Shown: one piece after another, positions 1 through 12,435 of the stretch
Layout of the letters: each line of letters starts with the position of its first letter
Position numbering within the stretch: position 1 is the stretch's first letter
Assembly: GCA_950097015.1 (NCBI GenBank)
Contig: CATNEN010000012.1
Coordinates: 1,481,501-1,545,500 of the forward strand
Direction of reading: 5' to 3'
Length of the DNA stretch: 64,000 bases
Source: Macrostomum hystrix
Lineage: Eukaryota > Platyhelminthes > Macrostomidae
Translations under genes and position numbers: made by a program
The notes under the pieces: model-generated
What the model was told of the DNA's origin: nothing
Database searches by the model: none
Seen by the model: the letters and a program-made list of their open reading frames with translations, nothing else

Positions 1-850
1 AAGAGGTTGCGATGATCCAACTGTTAAGTTGCTTCGATTCTAGTCTTCATCCATTGAGTCCTGCCACAGACCTGGAAGTTTTCGAGCCCGCTCGACTCGA
101 CTAACTTCATTTTCCCGACATGGACCGTCTTCTTTGGCCCTTGGTCTCGCCTTGCACTAGCCTGACAACCTCATAGTTTACTGGCGAAAGTCTTTCTTAT
201 CGCTTCATATGCCTCTACCAACCGCCCTTCGTGACAAGTCACTAACTGAAATTTGATAGGCCATAAGACAATGAGGAATTACATCCTCCCAGTCTTCCGG
301 CTCCACCTTCTGGAGGTAAAACCTCAATACACCATGAAAGGTACGTTGGAACCGTTCTACTAAGCCGTCACATTGTGGATGGAATGCCGTTGTACGGGTC
401 TTTTGGATGTCAAATATTATTATTTTCCACGTTCTTTCCTTAGTCGGAATGCAATGTGTGGCACACCCCATCGACTTATCCAGTTGGTAAACAGTGCGTT
501 TGCAATCGTCGCTGCTCGCTCATCTGGCAGAGGTACTAACCCCACCCACTTGCTGGAGTAGTCTATAATCGTTAGGAGTTGATCATTTCCGTGATGGGAC
601 GTCGCGATTTTAACGACATCGATGGCAACTCTGCTGGCATTGCACACGCTCTTTAATGCACATAATCCTGAAACCTCTATCTATCTGAACGTCTTCAGAT
701 AGAACGTCTTCAGTTGATTTCGGCTAGTAGAAGCGCTTCTTGATAGCTTCGACTGTCTTGGCAACTCTGAAATTACCCTGGGAATGGATCTCCTCGATAA
801 CCTCACGCCGTTTCTCGGTCGGAAGGACTATCACCGGCTTCGTCTTAACC
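1..850 (-). mobile_element. decayed Ty3/gypsy integrase remnant
   Basis: Read on the minus strand, three pieces of a Ty3/gypsy integrase appear in order but in different frames. About 850-730 resembles the N-terminal zinc-binding region (VLPTEKRREVIEEIHSQG, then VAKTVEAIKKRFY before a stop). About 630-430 resembles the start of the catalytic core (LLTIIDYSSKWVGLVPLP, then WGVPHIAF). About 400-205 resembles the end of the core (TAFHPQCDGLVERFQRTFHG). A C-terminal piece (NYEVVRLVQGETKGPKKTVH) lies near 160-70. Frame changes and stops make it non-functional. No LTR is visible and the element runs off the window edge. It most likely lies in an intron of the MDN1 gene, whose first visible exon starts at 1915. 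The family assignment is firm; the clade is not. Confidence 0.8.
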
Positions 851-1914
851 AAGATGTACATGGCCCATCTGACTCATCGCAATCTGATGTGCGGGCTATT
901 AACTATAGTTTCCTACGTGATGCTTCTACAGCACTGCATATTGCTTGTTTTATAACATTGTTATTACAAAAGGGCATCCGCATTGGCATGCGCTTTTCAC
1001 GGGCGATCTACAATCTCTAGATCTAACACCTGCAATATCTCTAGCCAGCGTGCTATTTGAAACTTAGTGAGTGAATTGGCGCAGCATGATCAACGCGGAC
1101 TATAAATTCTCTACAAGCTAGATACGCTCGTAAAGTCAGAATTGTTTACAAGATTCGTCTACTGAATCGCATGATTCGTTTAACAATTCCCTCTTACTCG
1201 TAGTTACGAGCGTACACAGTAATTACTTAAGTAGAGCACGACTACTTTAAGAAATTACTTGTCTAAAATAAATTAATTACTTGCATTAGAAGTATCTGGT
1301 AAAGTGCTAGTCGGCGCAATGGCTCTATTGTTGAAAATCTTTGAATAAAAGTGGTCGCCAATGTAATAAAATTAGTTCTGCGTGGTCACCGTTTAAAATT
1401 GGACTTTCAGACAAAGAAAGTACGAGCGTACGAGTAAGACTAACAGATAATTCTGATAACTTAATTAGTTAATAATAGTTTGTTTAGGACTTTATGAAAC
1501 ATTTAAACAAGTTGACAGCTGGCAGCACGCGTCTGGCTATATTCTAACAATAGGAATACTAATACTATAGATGTTAGGATAAGTTCAAAGGATATAATTG
1601 AAGAATATAACTAAAAGAGAGTACAACTAAAGGTGCTAACTACCATTCTACTGTCTTGGCAACTTCTGCTGAAATCCCAAAACCGACGCCCGCTTAAAAC
1701 CGGTTGCTACCAGGGATTAGGATTTGATTGGAGGAACATTGTGATTGGGGATAGGAATCGTTAAGGACTTTAAGATTAAATTCATTTAAATAAAGGATCG
1801 AAATCCTCAAAAACTTTGGGATTTCATTCCTTTCGAATGCGAATCGGAATTTAGGATGGGAAGGCTTTTAATTTTGATCCCCACTCCCCATTATCCCACA
1901 CCTTAATATTTCAG
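850..1914. other. intron sequence, no feature recognised
   Basis: AT-rich DNA between the gypsy remnant and the first visible MDN1 exon. No exon-like open frame was recognised. It ends in a normal acceptor (TTTCAG at 1909-1914). Confidence 0.5.
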
Positions 1915-4900
1915 TCTCTAACGCGCCAGATAAGCCACCTGTGCGGCGCATTCCCGCCAACCTGCCTAGATGCCGCTGGCAGTCTTGAGCGCCTACTGGC
2001 AACTAACGGCGCCTGCGCCATCGGAGGCCGGAGTAGCCGCCGCCATCACTTGCCGGCACTGCTGCGTCTCGGTCTCCTAGCAACCGCTGAGCCGGACGCC
2101 AGCGCTCGTTTGGCCGGCGCTGGACGCGTCCTTCGCGACGATCTGCTACCGGCCTTCGCCGACTGGCAGCGCAGGCGTCGAGAGCAGGAAGCCGAGGCGG
2201 AGAGCCTGTACACCTACAAGTGAGTCGCCTACTGTTTTTTTCTTCTCATTAAGTATAAATATTTCAGCAATGATTTTTTATGCATATTTCTTTCTTAATT
2301 TAAAATGAAGTATCAACTTTCCTCCCGCTACCGACACCCACCCCAATTCTCTGCCTCCGACACCCGACATCCGACATCAGAGAATTGCGACGTACCGTTC
2401 CAATTTCTAACTACTTCTGTGATCCCATTTTTACTAGGGAGCACTGCCGCCTAGAGACGCGCACAGTGGAGGAACAATTTGAAGCCGACCTGCGCCAAGC
2501 TTTTCCCGACTACAACGACTGCTACGAGGATTTACTGACTTCGACGCCTGCAGCGAGATCAACTATGGAGGCCGACTTAGAGAGAAAGTCACGGACTGGC
2601 CAGGAAGATAAAGGAAACGAGGAAGATTTCTCAGATCGCCATCGGCTACTGTTGATGAGCGCACTACAGCAGGCTGCTCACGGCGGCGATGGCGACAATT
2701 TGACGACCAAACTGGCCGACTGCTGCTACAGGCTGGCTGGCGACCTGTGCAATGAGGCTGCTCAGGAGGGTGTCTTTCCTGGTAAGCTTTTGAAACCTTA
2801 TCTGTAATTAAGCCACTATGGGAGTCTCTGCGGGTCTCAGCTGTTGCTGTGCGGGTGTCAGCTGTTGCTGTGCGGGTATCAGCTGTTGCTGTGCGGGTGT
2901 CAGCTGTTGCTTTGCGGGTGTCAGCTGTTGCTGTGCGGGTGTCAGCTGTTGATGTGCGTGTGTCAGCTGTTGCTGTGCGGGTGTCAGCTGTTGCTGTGCG
3001 TGTGTCAGCTGTTGCTGTGCGGGTGTCAGCTGTTGCTGTGCGGGTGTCAGCTGTTGCTATGTGGGTGCTGTTGCTGCCAGCTTTTCTAATTCACGAGTGC
3101 TTTTGGTCGCTCGCATTCGCAGATCCTGAAGCCGATCCGAACCTGCTTGCCGGCCATCTCCGCTCTCTCGCCAGCCTGATCGCGTCCGCTTCATCAGCCG
3201 GAGCCAGTAACGACGCCGACTATCCCGATTGTCTGCTGGCTGCGCCGCTCGATGTCTATCGCGATCCGGCGCCAGACGCTGCCGGCGCCTGCCTGGCGCA
3301 ATTGGCGGGCCTCACTAACCGATTGGATGAGCTCCTGGCCCAGTGGCCCGAGAATGCCACTCTGGTGCAGGTGATCTGCCGTTTTGTGCGATTTCTCCTG
3401 CATCTCTTCCTGCGATTCCTCCTGCATCTCTTCCTGCGATTCCTCCTGCATCTCTTCCTGCGATTCCTCCTGCATCTCTTCCTGCGATTCCTCCTGCATC
3501 TCTTCCTGCGATTCCTCCTGCATCTCTTCCTGTGATTCCTCCTGCATCTCTTCCTGCGATTCCTCCTGCATCTCTTCCTGCGATTCCTCCTGCATCTCTT
3601 CGTGCGATTCATCCTGCGATTTCCCCTGCATCTATCTCTTCCTGCGATTCCTCCTGCATCTCTTCCTGCGATTCCTCCTGCATCTCTTCCTGCGATTCCT
3701 CCTGCATCTCTTCCTGCGATTCCTCCTGCATCTCTTCCTGCGATTCCTCCTGCATCTCTTCCTGCGATTCCTCCTGCATCTCTTCCTGTGATTCCTCCTG
3801 CATCTCTTCCTGCAATTCCTCCTGCATCTCTTCCTGCGATTCCTCCTGCATCTCTTCGTGCGATTCATCCTGCGATTTCCCCTGCATCTATCTCTTCCTG
3901 CGATTCCTCCTGCATCTCTTCGTGCGATTCATCCTGCGATTTCCCCTGCATCTATCTCTTCCTGCGATTCCTCCTGCATCTCTTCGTGCGATTCATCCTG
4001 CGATTCCCCCTGCATCTCTTCCTGCGATTCCCCCTGCATCTATCTCTTCCTGTGATTCCTCCTGCATCTATCTCCTCCTGCGATTCCTCCTGCATCTCTT
4101 CCTGCGATTCCTCTAGTGGTTTTTCTTCGATTTCTTTTGTGGTTCCTTCTACGATTCCTTTTTTATTTTCTACGATTCTTGCTGCGGTTCCTTCTTGGTT
4201 CCTCATTTTTATCTTCTTCTATTTTTGTTTCTGATTCTATCATTATCCTTTTATCATTGCTAAAACTTCAGCTAAAGAAACTTGTCGACCGAGTATTGTC
4301 ATTCAATGTGCGCGATCCTCTAATGAAATTTGTCACCGGAGTCGACCTGATTCTGGCCGAGCTGCAGCGCTGGGAGGCTGTTGCGTCGCACGAGGTCTCG
4401 CTGATGATTGAACTTCGCCAGCTGTCAGCTGTTATCATTGAATGTCGACGAATGGAACTGAAGTAAGGAATTTCAACTGTACAAAGTTAGTTGTTAGTTT
4501 GGCTTAGTGATTGATGACACTGAGATTCAGGGGTGGATGACACTGAGATTCAGGGGTGGACGACACTGAGATTCAGGGGTGGACGACACTGAGATTCAGG
4601 GATAGATGACACTGAGATTCTGGGGTGTATGAGCCTGAGGTTCAGGAGTGTATGAGCCTGAGGTTCAGGAGTGTATGAGCCTGAGTTTCAGGAGTGTATA
4701 AGCCTGAGGTTCAGGAGTGTATGAGCCTGAGGTTCAGGAGTGTATGAGCCTGAGTTTCAGGAGTGTATGAGCCTGAGTTTCAGGAGTGTATGAGCCTGAG
4801 TTTCAGGAGTGTATGAGCCTGCGGTTCAGGAGTGTATGAGCCTGAGGTTCAGGAGTGTATAAGCCTGAGGTTCAGGAGTGTATGAGCCTGAGGTTCAGGA

Positions 4901-7900
4901 GTGTATGAGCCTGAGGTTCAGGAGTGTATGAGCCTGAGGTTCAGGAGTGTATGAGCCTGAGGTTCAGGAGTGTATGAGCCTGAGGTTCAGGAGTGTATAA
5001 GCCTGAGGTTCAGGAGTGTATGAGCCTGAGTTTCAGGAGTGTATGAGCCTGCGGTTCAGGAGTGTATGAGCCTGAGGTTCAGGAGTGTATAAGCCTGAGG
5101 TTCAGGAGTGTATGAGCCTGAGGTTCAGGAGTGTATAAGCCTGAGGTTCAGGAGTGTATGAGCCTGCGGTTCAGGAGTGTATGAGCCTGAGGTTCAGGAG
5201 TGTATAAGCCTGAGGTTCAGGAGTGTATGAGCCTGAGTTTCAGGAGTGTATAAGCCTGAGGTTCAGGAGTGCCAGGGGTTAGCGATATGGGCGGCATCAG
5301 CCGCCTCCTCGCTGCGTCCGTCATGGAGGCTCCCTGCCGCTAAGTCAAGTTAAGTCAAGAGGTTCAGGAGTGTATGAGCCTGCGGTTCAGGAGTGTATGT
5401 TCAGGTGGACACAGCTGGCTCAGGGGCGGATTCATTTTACATCAAGTTCAGATAGAGTTACTGTTAAGGCTGGAGCTGGGGCTGGGGCTGGGGCATCGCG
5501 TCCCTAACCCAAACCGTCAATCTATCCCCATCTGCAGCAGTTGGAAGGCCTGCCTAGACCACTGCCAGTGGCGCTTCCGCCAGTCCGCCTCTCGCTGGCT
5601 CCTACCCTTAGCCGGCATCCTCGCCGACTGTTCGACCGGCGAGGGCGACGTCAACGCTAAGCCAACTTGCGACGCTAGCCAGCTGTGCCAGGCACTGTGC
5701 CAGTACCTGGACCGGGCCACCATTGGCGACTACCCGGCCAGGCTAGAATGCGTTCAACTGCTTGGCCAATTGTCGCTTGACTGGCGCCTAGATCAACAGT
5801 GCCGCTATGTGCTGGCCAACACTCGCTCCTACTATGCCCAGTATCTGCCGGCTGTGCTGGCCGCCACGAGAGAGCGTCGGGCCGGAGTCGAGTCTCAATT
5901 GAAGGTCGGTAGATATGGCTATTAATATTAGTCCTCAAATCCAACTACTAAAACTTGCTTTTGATGGATAAATAGGATCAGAATCGAACTCTTGACCTGC
6001 CGCTCATAAGTATCCAATGCTTTAACCACTGAACTACAACCTGTCTTAGCTACAGTTACATAAATGCAGAATGGATAAAGTTTGCAAGAACAGTAGCAAT
6101 ACAAATAAAATTAGTACTTCTCGCCCCGGCCTCTAAAACTCAGGACTTCATCAAAATAGTGAAATGGAGCGACCTGAACTTCTGGTCGGTGCGTGCCTCA
6201 GTCGATCGCTCCCATCGGGCCGTATTGAAAGCCGTCAAACAGCTGGAGGATCTGCTGCGCGAGTCGGCCCAGTCGGCTGGCTGTTTCGCTCTGCCAGCGC
6301 CTACTAAGGCTATCGGCGATATCGACCTTGAAGGTGTCGACGTAGGCGACGATCTCGAGGGCGAGAGAATCGCCGACGAAGCAGACAGCGTGGCGTCCCA
6401 GCTGACAGCCAAGCTGCCAAAGTCCAATCCGTCAGCATCAGATGCTGATCTGTCAGTGTTCGACGCCGAATTCCTGCCCCGCAGTCCCCAGCTGGCCGAA
6501 CGAATTCGGCGACTGTCGACGACGGCAACAAAGAGTTCTCTAGCGTCTGTGTCGGCGTTGAACAGCTTAGCTGAACTCTGCCAGCGAATTGTGGAATCGA
6601 GCCGACAGTTGCGCGACATGAAACCCGAGGCGGTGAGTTCATGTGTTTGCGAATGATTAGCCTCTCATTTGGCTACCTGATTAGCCTCTCATTTGGCTAC
6701 CTGATTAGCCTCTCATTTGGCTACCTGATTAGCCTCTCATTTGGCTACCTGATTAGCCTCTCATTTGCCTACCTGATTAGCCTCTCATTTGGCTGCCTGA
6801 TTAGCCTCTCATTTGGCTACATGATTTTTTATTAGCTTCTTATTTAGCTACGTGCCAATGCCGATTGTCCTTCTGTCTCCGCAGACTGATAACAAAGAGC
6901 GCTACGATCGTCAGGTCAGTCAAATTCAACGCCTGAAGCGCAAGGCCCTGTCCGATCTGTTCAAAGCGCTGCTAAAATCCGGCCTGTCTTATCGCAAAGG
7001 CCGCACCGGAGCTGCCGCAGCAGCAGCCATGGCTAGTGTGGACGAGCACCGAGGCCAGCTGTTCAGCTTTGCCACGTTTGACGGCCGCGAAAGGTTCGTT
7101 TCTAATTAATTTTAGGGGCCTTATTGACCCTATCCAATCGGACCATTCAGAAGCCGGGGTTTGAGGACTGGAGTGAACACCAATCAGAAACCGGGGTTTG
7201 AGGACTGGAGTGAAGACCAATCAGAAGCCTGGATTTGAGGACTGGAGTGAAATACCAATCAGTAGCCTGGGTTTGAAGACTGGAGTGAAAGACCAATCAG
7301 AAGCCTGGGTTTGACGTTAGGGTTGGAAAAGATGGAGTATCTGGATTTCTGATAGGGTGCTATTGATTGCAGCCTGGCTGGCCAACATCTGCTCCGTGCG
7401 ATGCATCGTCGACTAGCGATGACGTCAACCTTGACTAGCGGCTCCTGCACCAAGGAGCTGGGACCCGACGGTATTGAACGATGCGACGGCTTCTCATTGC
7501 ATCTGCAGCGTCTCCTAGCTGACCATTGCAGCCTGCTGGCTGGTCACTTCGCCAGTTTTGGTCGTCTGGTCAGCGCCGCCAAAGTCGCCGCCACGGCCAT
7601 CCAAGAAGATGGCAGCCCCGCAGTGCCGGCTACCCCGCGACGTCAGCTGGCGCTGCGACGTCTTGGCGCCGCCTGCGACACCGTGGTGCGCCAGTGGGCC
7701 GCCTTCTTTGACGACCTGCCGCCTACGCTGGACGAGCAGGTGAAGAGCTTTTCAAATCTATCAAGCGATAATGCTAAGCGGGATCCCTTTATCCCTAACC
7801 TGACAACTTGTTACTATCTCAAAATGGGATTGTAGCCTAGTGGTTAGAGCGTCGGACTCACGACTTGAAGGTCGGGGGTTCGTTTCCCGACTCCACTGGA

Positions 7901-10900
7901 ACAGTTTCTGTCCATTTACAAAGTAGCAAGACACTTAGCTCTGCATTGCTTCAGTTCACCCAGCTGTTAAATGGGTACGAGCATTAGCTGGAGTAATTGA
8001 TCAATTATGAGGGTGGGTGTGGCGTCCTCCCAGTCCATGGACTGAACAGCCGTACGCAGCCTTCAGATGCGCCGAGCAAAAGCTGCGGCTGTGCTGTCGG
8101 CTGCACATCTGACCTAATTGGGCTAGATGTAATATATTTTTTTTATTAATATCTGAATTTTTATTTAGGATAACAACTGCGCCATACCCAGGGACTTTTT
8201 GTTAAAAATCCCAATTTAGATGAAAACTTACTATGAATTCTATACGCTCTAAAATGTAAACATTCCAGGCCTGTCCTGCCTATGTCAAGCCGTCCGCCGC
8301 TGCCGACCTTCTTCGTGCACCGACCGCTGCTGCAACGGACGCCAGCAACTGCGCCCCTGATTGGCTGCCTGGCGCACTTCGTCAGCTGGCCGACTTGCAC
8401 CGCCGTCAGGACGGTCGAATGCTGGCAAATCCCTTCAACCAGCTGGCTGAATCCATTGAGGCTGCCAGGCTGTCGGGCTCAGCTTTGCCCGACTCTGCGG
8501 CTGGCGGAGCTTCTGAGTCGGCTATCGTGGCAACAGCCGCAGAGTCTGTAGTCAAATTAGTGCTGTCCTGCTCTCAGGCTTTTGTTAAAACTGGCCAATC
8601 ATCTTCAACTAGTGCGCCAGCCAATCAGGACGATGCCGATGCTGATCCTCCTGTACCAATCGTTGCCGGCCCGTTGGCCAGTCTGTCCGAATTGCACCGC
8701 GCACTAGCTTTGCCTGCTCTGGTGTCCGCTGCCGAGCGTTTAGTTGACCTACTCGATACTTCATCAATGCTCACTGACGGGCCCTGTGCCGCAGCCGCTG
8801 CTGCCGCCTCTGGCCCACTGCTGGCCTTCCTCGAGCACCTGTACGCGCCCTACCTGGCTGCCTGTGTGTCGGCCCTGCGCCGCATAGCTCAGCTCTGGTC
8901 TCTGTTGAATGCCGTATTTCATGACCTGCTGGCTAACGGCTATTGCCGACCGCCGCCATTCGCTGAAGAGGACGACAACCCCGCTGCGGACGGCGCGCAC
9001 GGCCGTCAATTCAAAGACGTCGCTGGCGGCGGCCTTGGCGAAGGCGAAGGCGCCACGGATGTCAGCGAGCAGATTGAATCCGAGGACCAGCTGGAAGGCC
9101 TGAAGGGCGACAAGGAGGGCGAAGATGAGGACAAGGGCGACATCGAAGAGCAGCCGGATGGCATTGAGATGTCCGACGACTTCAACGCCAAAATGTTTGA
9201 CGACAAGGAGAAATCCAACGAGAACGAAAAAGATCAGGAGGAGGAGGATAAAAAGCCCGACGCTGAAGAGGATCTAGACCGTCAAATGGCCGACTTGGGC
9301 GACGCTGAGGCTGACGACATTGATAGGAACTTCTGGGGCGAAGAGGAAGACGAGAAGGATGAAAAGGACGGCGCCGGTAATGAGGAAGAGAATAATAAGA
9401 AGCGGGAAGAGACCGGGCCTGGCGTCGCGGCCGAAAACGAAGAGGCCTCGGCAGTCGGCGTGGACGAGAAGGATCAAAAATCGAAGCCCAAGGATGAGGA
9501 AGATGGCAAACAGAGAGCGAAGAAGAGGGGCGAGGAGACTGGCCAGGATGAGGAAGAATTGGACGAGGACGACGATGAGGCATCTAAGCTTCCAGACGAC
9601 GCCAAGGCAGCTGATCCGGCGGCAGAAGCGCCTTTCGAGCTCCCGGAAGGCCAAATCGACGACGACCAGCAAGGGGATGGCGACGCTTCGGATAACAATT
9701 GCGAGGATCGCGACAATGACACCGGAGACGATGATGGCGACAAGGAGGAGCTGCAGAAAGACGGAGCTACGGCTGAGCCCATGGATGTTGATGAGGAGTC
9801 CAATGAGTCTCCGGATCAGCTGGATCAGGAGGATGCCTGGCTTCCCGACTCGACGGAAGCGGCTGAGCAGCAGCAGCAGCAGGCGGCGCCGGATGAGAAT
9901 GAAAGTGAGGCCAATGCAACCGGTGCTAGCGGAGGCGGCGGCCGCGGTGCCAACGCCCAGGAGCAGACGGCGGCGGCACACAGTCAGCAGCAGCAGCAGC
10001 AGCACTCGATAGACAATTCAAACTCCACAGCCGGTCAGCACCAGTCGTCGTCTAACGCAGCCCCCGACGCTCCTGACAATGACGCCGAGGACGAGAACAA
10101 TCGGAGAAGTCAAAGCTGGCGTCGGCAACAGCTGGACGAGGCCGAGGTCGGCAACAATCGGCAGTCGCAGCGTCGTCGGCGGCAGCAGCCAGCAACAGAG
10201 GAGGCTCAAAGTCGCCGGACCAACGTAGACGATCGAGCGCCTGGTCACGACAAAGACAAGCCGAAGAAACGTCGGGCCGACCTAGTGGAAGCCGGCCCTG
10301 TCGTCAATGACGAGGATGATGTCGGTGAGACTAAGCCCGACGTCGAAGCCGATGCTTATCAGCACATTGCTCCAGATGACAGCCCTGAGGACGGCAAGAA
10401 GCCGATGGAAGACGCCGAAGCTCTGGACAGCGCCGGCCGGGATCACAATCGGGCTCGCCTGGGCTCCGAGGACGAGGACGAACAGAAGCCAGACGAGAAT
10501 GAAAGGCTTGATGACAAGCTGGAGCCTGACGATGACGACGACTCGGCATCTGCTGATAAGCAGAAGCAGCCGCCGCGACAACTTCAACAGCAGCGACATC
10601 GGCGCTCTGAAATTCGCCCGGACGGCGAGCTGGCAACCTCGGAGGCGTCCCCGCCGGAGAGGCCGCCATCGCCGAGCCGGCCAGAGGAGCTCCGGGCTAC
10701 GTCGCAGGCGGAGCGCGGGCCGGCTTTTTTCACCTCCACCGCGGCCTCCTCGCAATCGGCGTCTGATGGTCGGCTTGGCCTCAATATGTCCGTTGCGCCT
10801 TCGCCAGCATCGATGATGACAGTAACAGAAGCTGGACCGCCGGCTTCGTCCGCCCTGCTGGCCTGGGCCGAGTGCCAGCGACGCACCGAGCCGCTCAGTC

Positions 10901-12435
10901 GCCAACTGGCCGAGCAGCTGCGCGCAGTGCTGCAGCCGACCCGAGCGTCTCGTCTTCAAGGCGACTATCGCAGCGGCCGGCGGTTGAATATGCGCAAACT
11001 GGTGCCCTACGTGGCTAGCCAGATGCGGAAGGACCGAATCTGGCTCCGGCGCAGCAAGCCTAGCCGGAGGGAATATCAGGTTTGCTTTTGTCACGACCAA
11101 TTTTTGGGTCATAAATGATTCCGGTTTATAAGTAGAAAATATGGCCCGATTTAAGTGTGAGTGGGTGTACACTGCCTGACGATGAGAGAAAGTCAGGACA
11201 GATGTACACACCTGTGTGAGTTTGTGTGCTCAGGAGTCAGCGGAATGGGCCTTGCTGGCTGCGGGTCTACTGTCTCCAACATTACCCGCACCCTCCTGCA
11301 GTTATTATTTTATTACGTGTCGATATTGTGACAGCTTATCGGGTAGGAAATATTGTTGATGCTGGTCAGATTTTCGCACAGGACTCCCTGTACAATTCGT
11401 AGGTGCTCTTAGCCATTGACGACAGCCAGTCGATGCTGGCAAATCGGGCCGACAGATTCACCATCGACTCGCTGGCTGTGCTAGCGGGCGCTCTCAACAC
11501 TATCGAATCCGGCCAGTTGGCTGTGTGCAAATTCGGCGCCCAGCCCGCCGAGCTGCTGCACCCGTTGGATCAGCCGTTCACGGCCGAGGCCGCCTCCGGG
11601 GTCGCCGCTCGCCTCACCTTCCAGCAGACGGACACTAAACTCATGCAGGTTAGTTCGAATATTAAATAGTAGGGCCAGACATGCAGCCGCAGCTATTGCG
11701 TGGTGCATCTGAAGGCTGCGAACGGCTGTTCAGTCCATGGACTGGGGGGACGCCACACCAACCCTCAATTATATCAGCTGATGCTGGCACCCATTTTAAC
11801 AGTTGGATGAACTGAAGCAATGCAGAGTTAAGTGTCTTGCTAAAGGACACAAATTGTTCCAGCGGTGTCGGGAATCGAACCCTAGACCTTCATGTCGTGA
11901 GTCCGATATGGAAGCTGTGTCCTAGAGAAATTAAATCCAGATTTGGGTAGAAGTCGCGGCTCGGTGACCTCTAATTAATATTCAATAAATCGCAAACCCT
12001 GAAACTATCTGCTTGCTTCAAGTAGGATAATGGCCTAACCAAACTGCCAACCCGCAGCTGCTGCCTCTGGCCACGCAGCTTCTTGCCGAGTCGCGCACCG
12101 GCAGCGCCGCCCAGCTGCTGCTAGTGCTGACAGACGGCACCTTCTCTGATCATATGCATCCGGGCGTTGAGCGCTGCATTCGACTAGCCAGGGAAGCTCG
12201 CATCTTTCCTGTGTGCGTCATTCTGGACAGTCCGGCCGGCCGAGCCTCCGTCTACGACATTCGTTCGCAGCAGTTTGTGCGCGACGCTCAGGGCGCGCGA
12301 CGCGTCACCCTGGTGCCCTACCTGGATTTGTTTCCCTTCCCATTTTACCTGGTGGTTAGGGATATCGCGCACCTGCCGAACGTTCTCAGCGAAGCGTTGC
12401 GACAATGGTTCGAAGTTGTTAACGCCGCATTCTGA
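1915..12435 (+). CDS. MDN1: midasin (MDN1/Rea1), C-terminal 1985 codons, 5' end outside window
   Basis: Midasin is the giant dynein-like AAA ATPase that strips assembly factors from pre-60S ribosomes; its C-terminal MIDAS domain binds the UBL domains of Ytm1/WDR12 and Rsa4/NLE1. Eleven exons were placed by GT/AG junctions with matching phase: 1915-2219, 2438-2781, 3123-3370, 4272-4462, 5538-5904, 6144-6632, 6885-7093, 7373-7739, 8269-11079, 11403-11648 and 12058-12435 (stop TGA). They sum to 5955 nt with no break. The first seven or eight give the linker/stalk (for example KALSDLFKALLKSGLSYRKG, close to the vertebrate protein). The 2.8-kb exon encodes the Asp/Glu-rich tail and then GDYRSGRRLNMRKLVPY. 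The last two encode the MIDAS domain with DDSQS (11418-11432) and LTDG near 12130, and end in the conserved ALRQWFEVV. The AAA ring lies upstream of the window. Identity is very secure; exact junctions are predictions. Confidence 0.96.
2826..3075. repeat. 21-bp minisatellite in MDN1 intron
   Basis: About 12 tandem copies of a 21-bp unit (CAGCTGTTGCTGTGCGGGTGT minus/plus small changes), between MDN1 exons 2438-2781 and 3123-3370. The unit is a multiple of 3, so long open frames run through it, but the flanking splice sites place it in an intron. Confidence 0.93.
3378..4112. repeat. 24-bp minisatellite in MDN1 intron
   Basis: About 30 copies of a 24-bp unit built from CTCCTGCATCTC and TTCCTGCGATTC. 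Variant copies (TTCGTGCGATTCATCCTGCG, then TTTCCCCTGCATCTA) recur several times near 3600, 3860, 3920 and 3980, showing block duplication. It starts within 10 bases of the donor at 3371. The plus strand is pyrimidine-rich. Translation of either strand gives repetitive peptides, which I regard as incidental. Confidence 0.93.
4510..5400. repeat. 23-bp minisatellite in MDN1 intron
   Basis: More than 30 copies of a 23-bp unit (TTCAGGAGTGTATGAGCCTG plus AGG), preceded by about five copies of a related variant (ACACTGAGATTCAGGGGTGG). A unique block at about 5270-5355 interrupts it, followed by two more copies. It fills most of the intron between exons 4272-4462 and 5538-5904. Confidence 0.92.
5977..6046 (-). 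repeat. tRNA-like fragment, probable SINE head
   Basis: On the minus strand an A-box-like stretch (TAGTTCAGTGGTTAAAGC) is followed by a B box (AGAGTTCGATTCT) at tRNA-like spacing. The ends do not form a good acceptor stem, so this is more likely a SINE head or tRNA pseudogene than a working tRNA gene. It lies in an MDN1 intron. Confidence 0.5.
6652..6835. repeat. 24-bp minisatellite in MDN1 intron
   Basis: Seven copies of a 24-bp unit (GATTAGCCTCTCATTTGGCT plus ACCT), starting about 20 bases after the donor at 6633 and ending about 50 bases before the exon at 6885. Confidence 0.93.
7128..7320. repeat. about 36-bp minisatellite in MDN1 intron
   Basis: Five imperfect copies of a unit containing CCAATCAGAAGCC, GGGTTTGAGGACTGGAGTGA, between exons 6885-7093 and 7373-7739. 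Confidence 0.88.
7828..8118 (+). repeat. tRNA-derived SINE, family 2, copy a
   Basis: The head has an A box (TAGCCTAGTGGTTAGAGCG) and a B box (GGGTTCGTTTCCCG). The body contains AAGACACTTAGCTCTGCATT and AGTCCATGGACTGAACAG. Two other copies, both on the minus strand, lie at 11672-11908 and 36826-37052, which defines a family. This copy lies in the MDN1 intron 7740-8268. Lost tRNA stems and the shared tail make it a SINE, not a tRNA gene. Confidence 0.82.
11160..11301 (+). repeat. tRNA-derived SINE, family 1, 3' part
   Basis: Matches the 3' half of the family seen complete at 45147-45462: GTGTACACTGCCTGACGATG, then AAAGTCAGGACAGATGTACA, CTCAGGAGTCAGCG and CTGGCTGCGGGTCTA, ending in CCCTCCTGCAG. 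It lies in the MDN1 intron 11080-11402 and lacks the tRNA-like head. Confidence 0.82.
11672..11908 (-). repeat. tRNA-derived SINE, family 2, copy b
   Basis: Minus-strand copy in the MDN1 intron 11649-12057. The plus strand shows TGTTCAGTCCATGGACTGGG, then GAACTGAAGCAATGCAGAGT, GTCTTGCTAAAGGACACAAA and the reversed B box (GGGAATCGAACCC). Confidence 0.82.

Noticed and set aside
3194-4206. Glu/Gln-rich and Ser/Cys-rich repeat proteins in the MDN1 intron
   Set aside because: Translations of a 24-bp minisatellite between two exons with matching phase.
2826-5400. CRISPR-like arrays
   Set aside because: Units are contiguous with no unique spacers, and the genome is eukaryotic.
7828-7900. Functional tRNA gene
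   Set aside because: A and B boxes exist, but the tail and two more copies with the same body mark it as a SINE.
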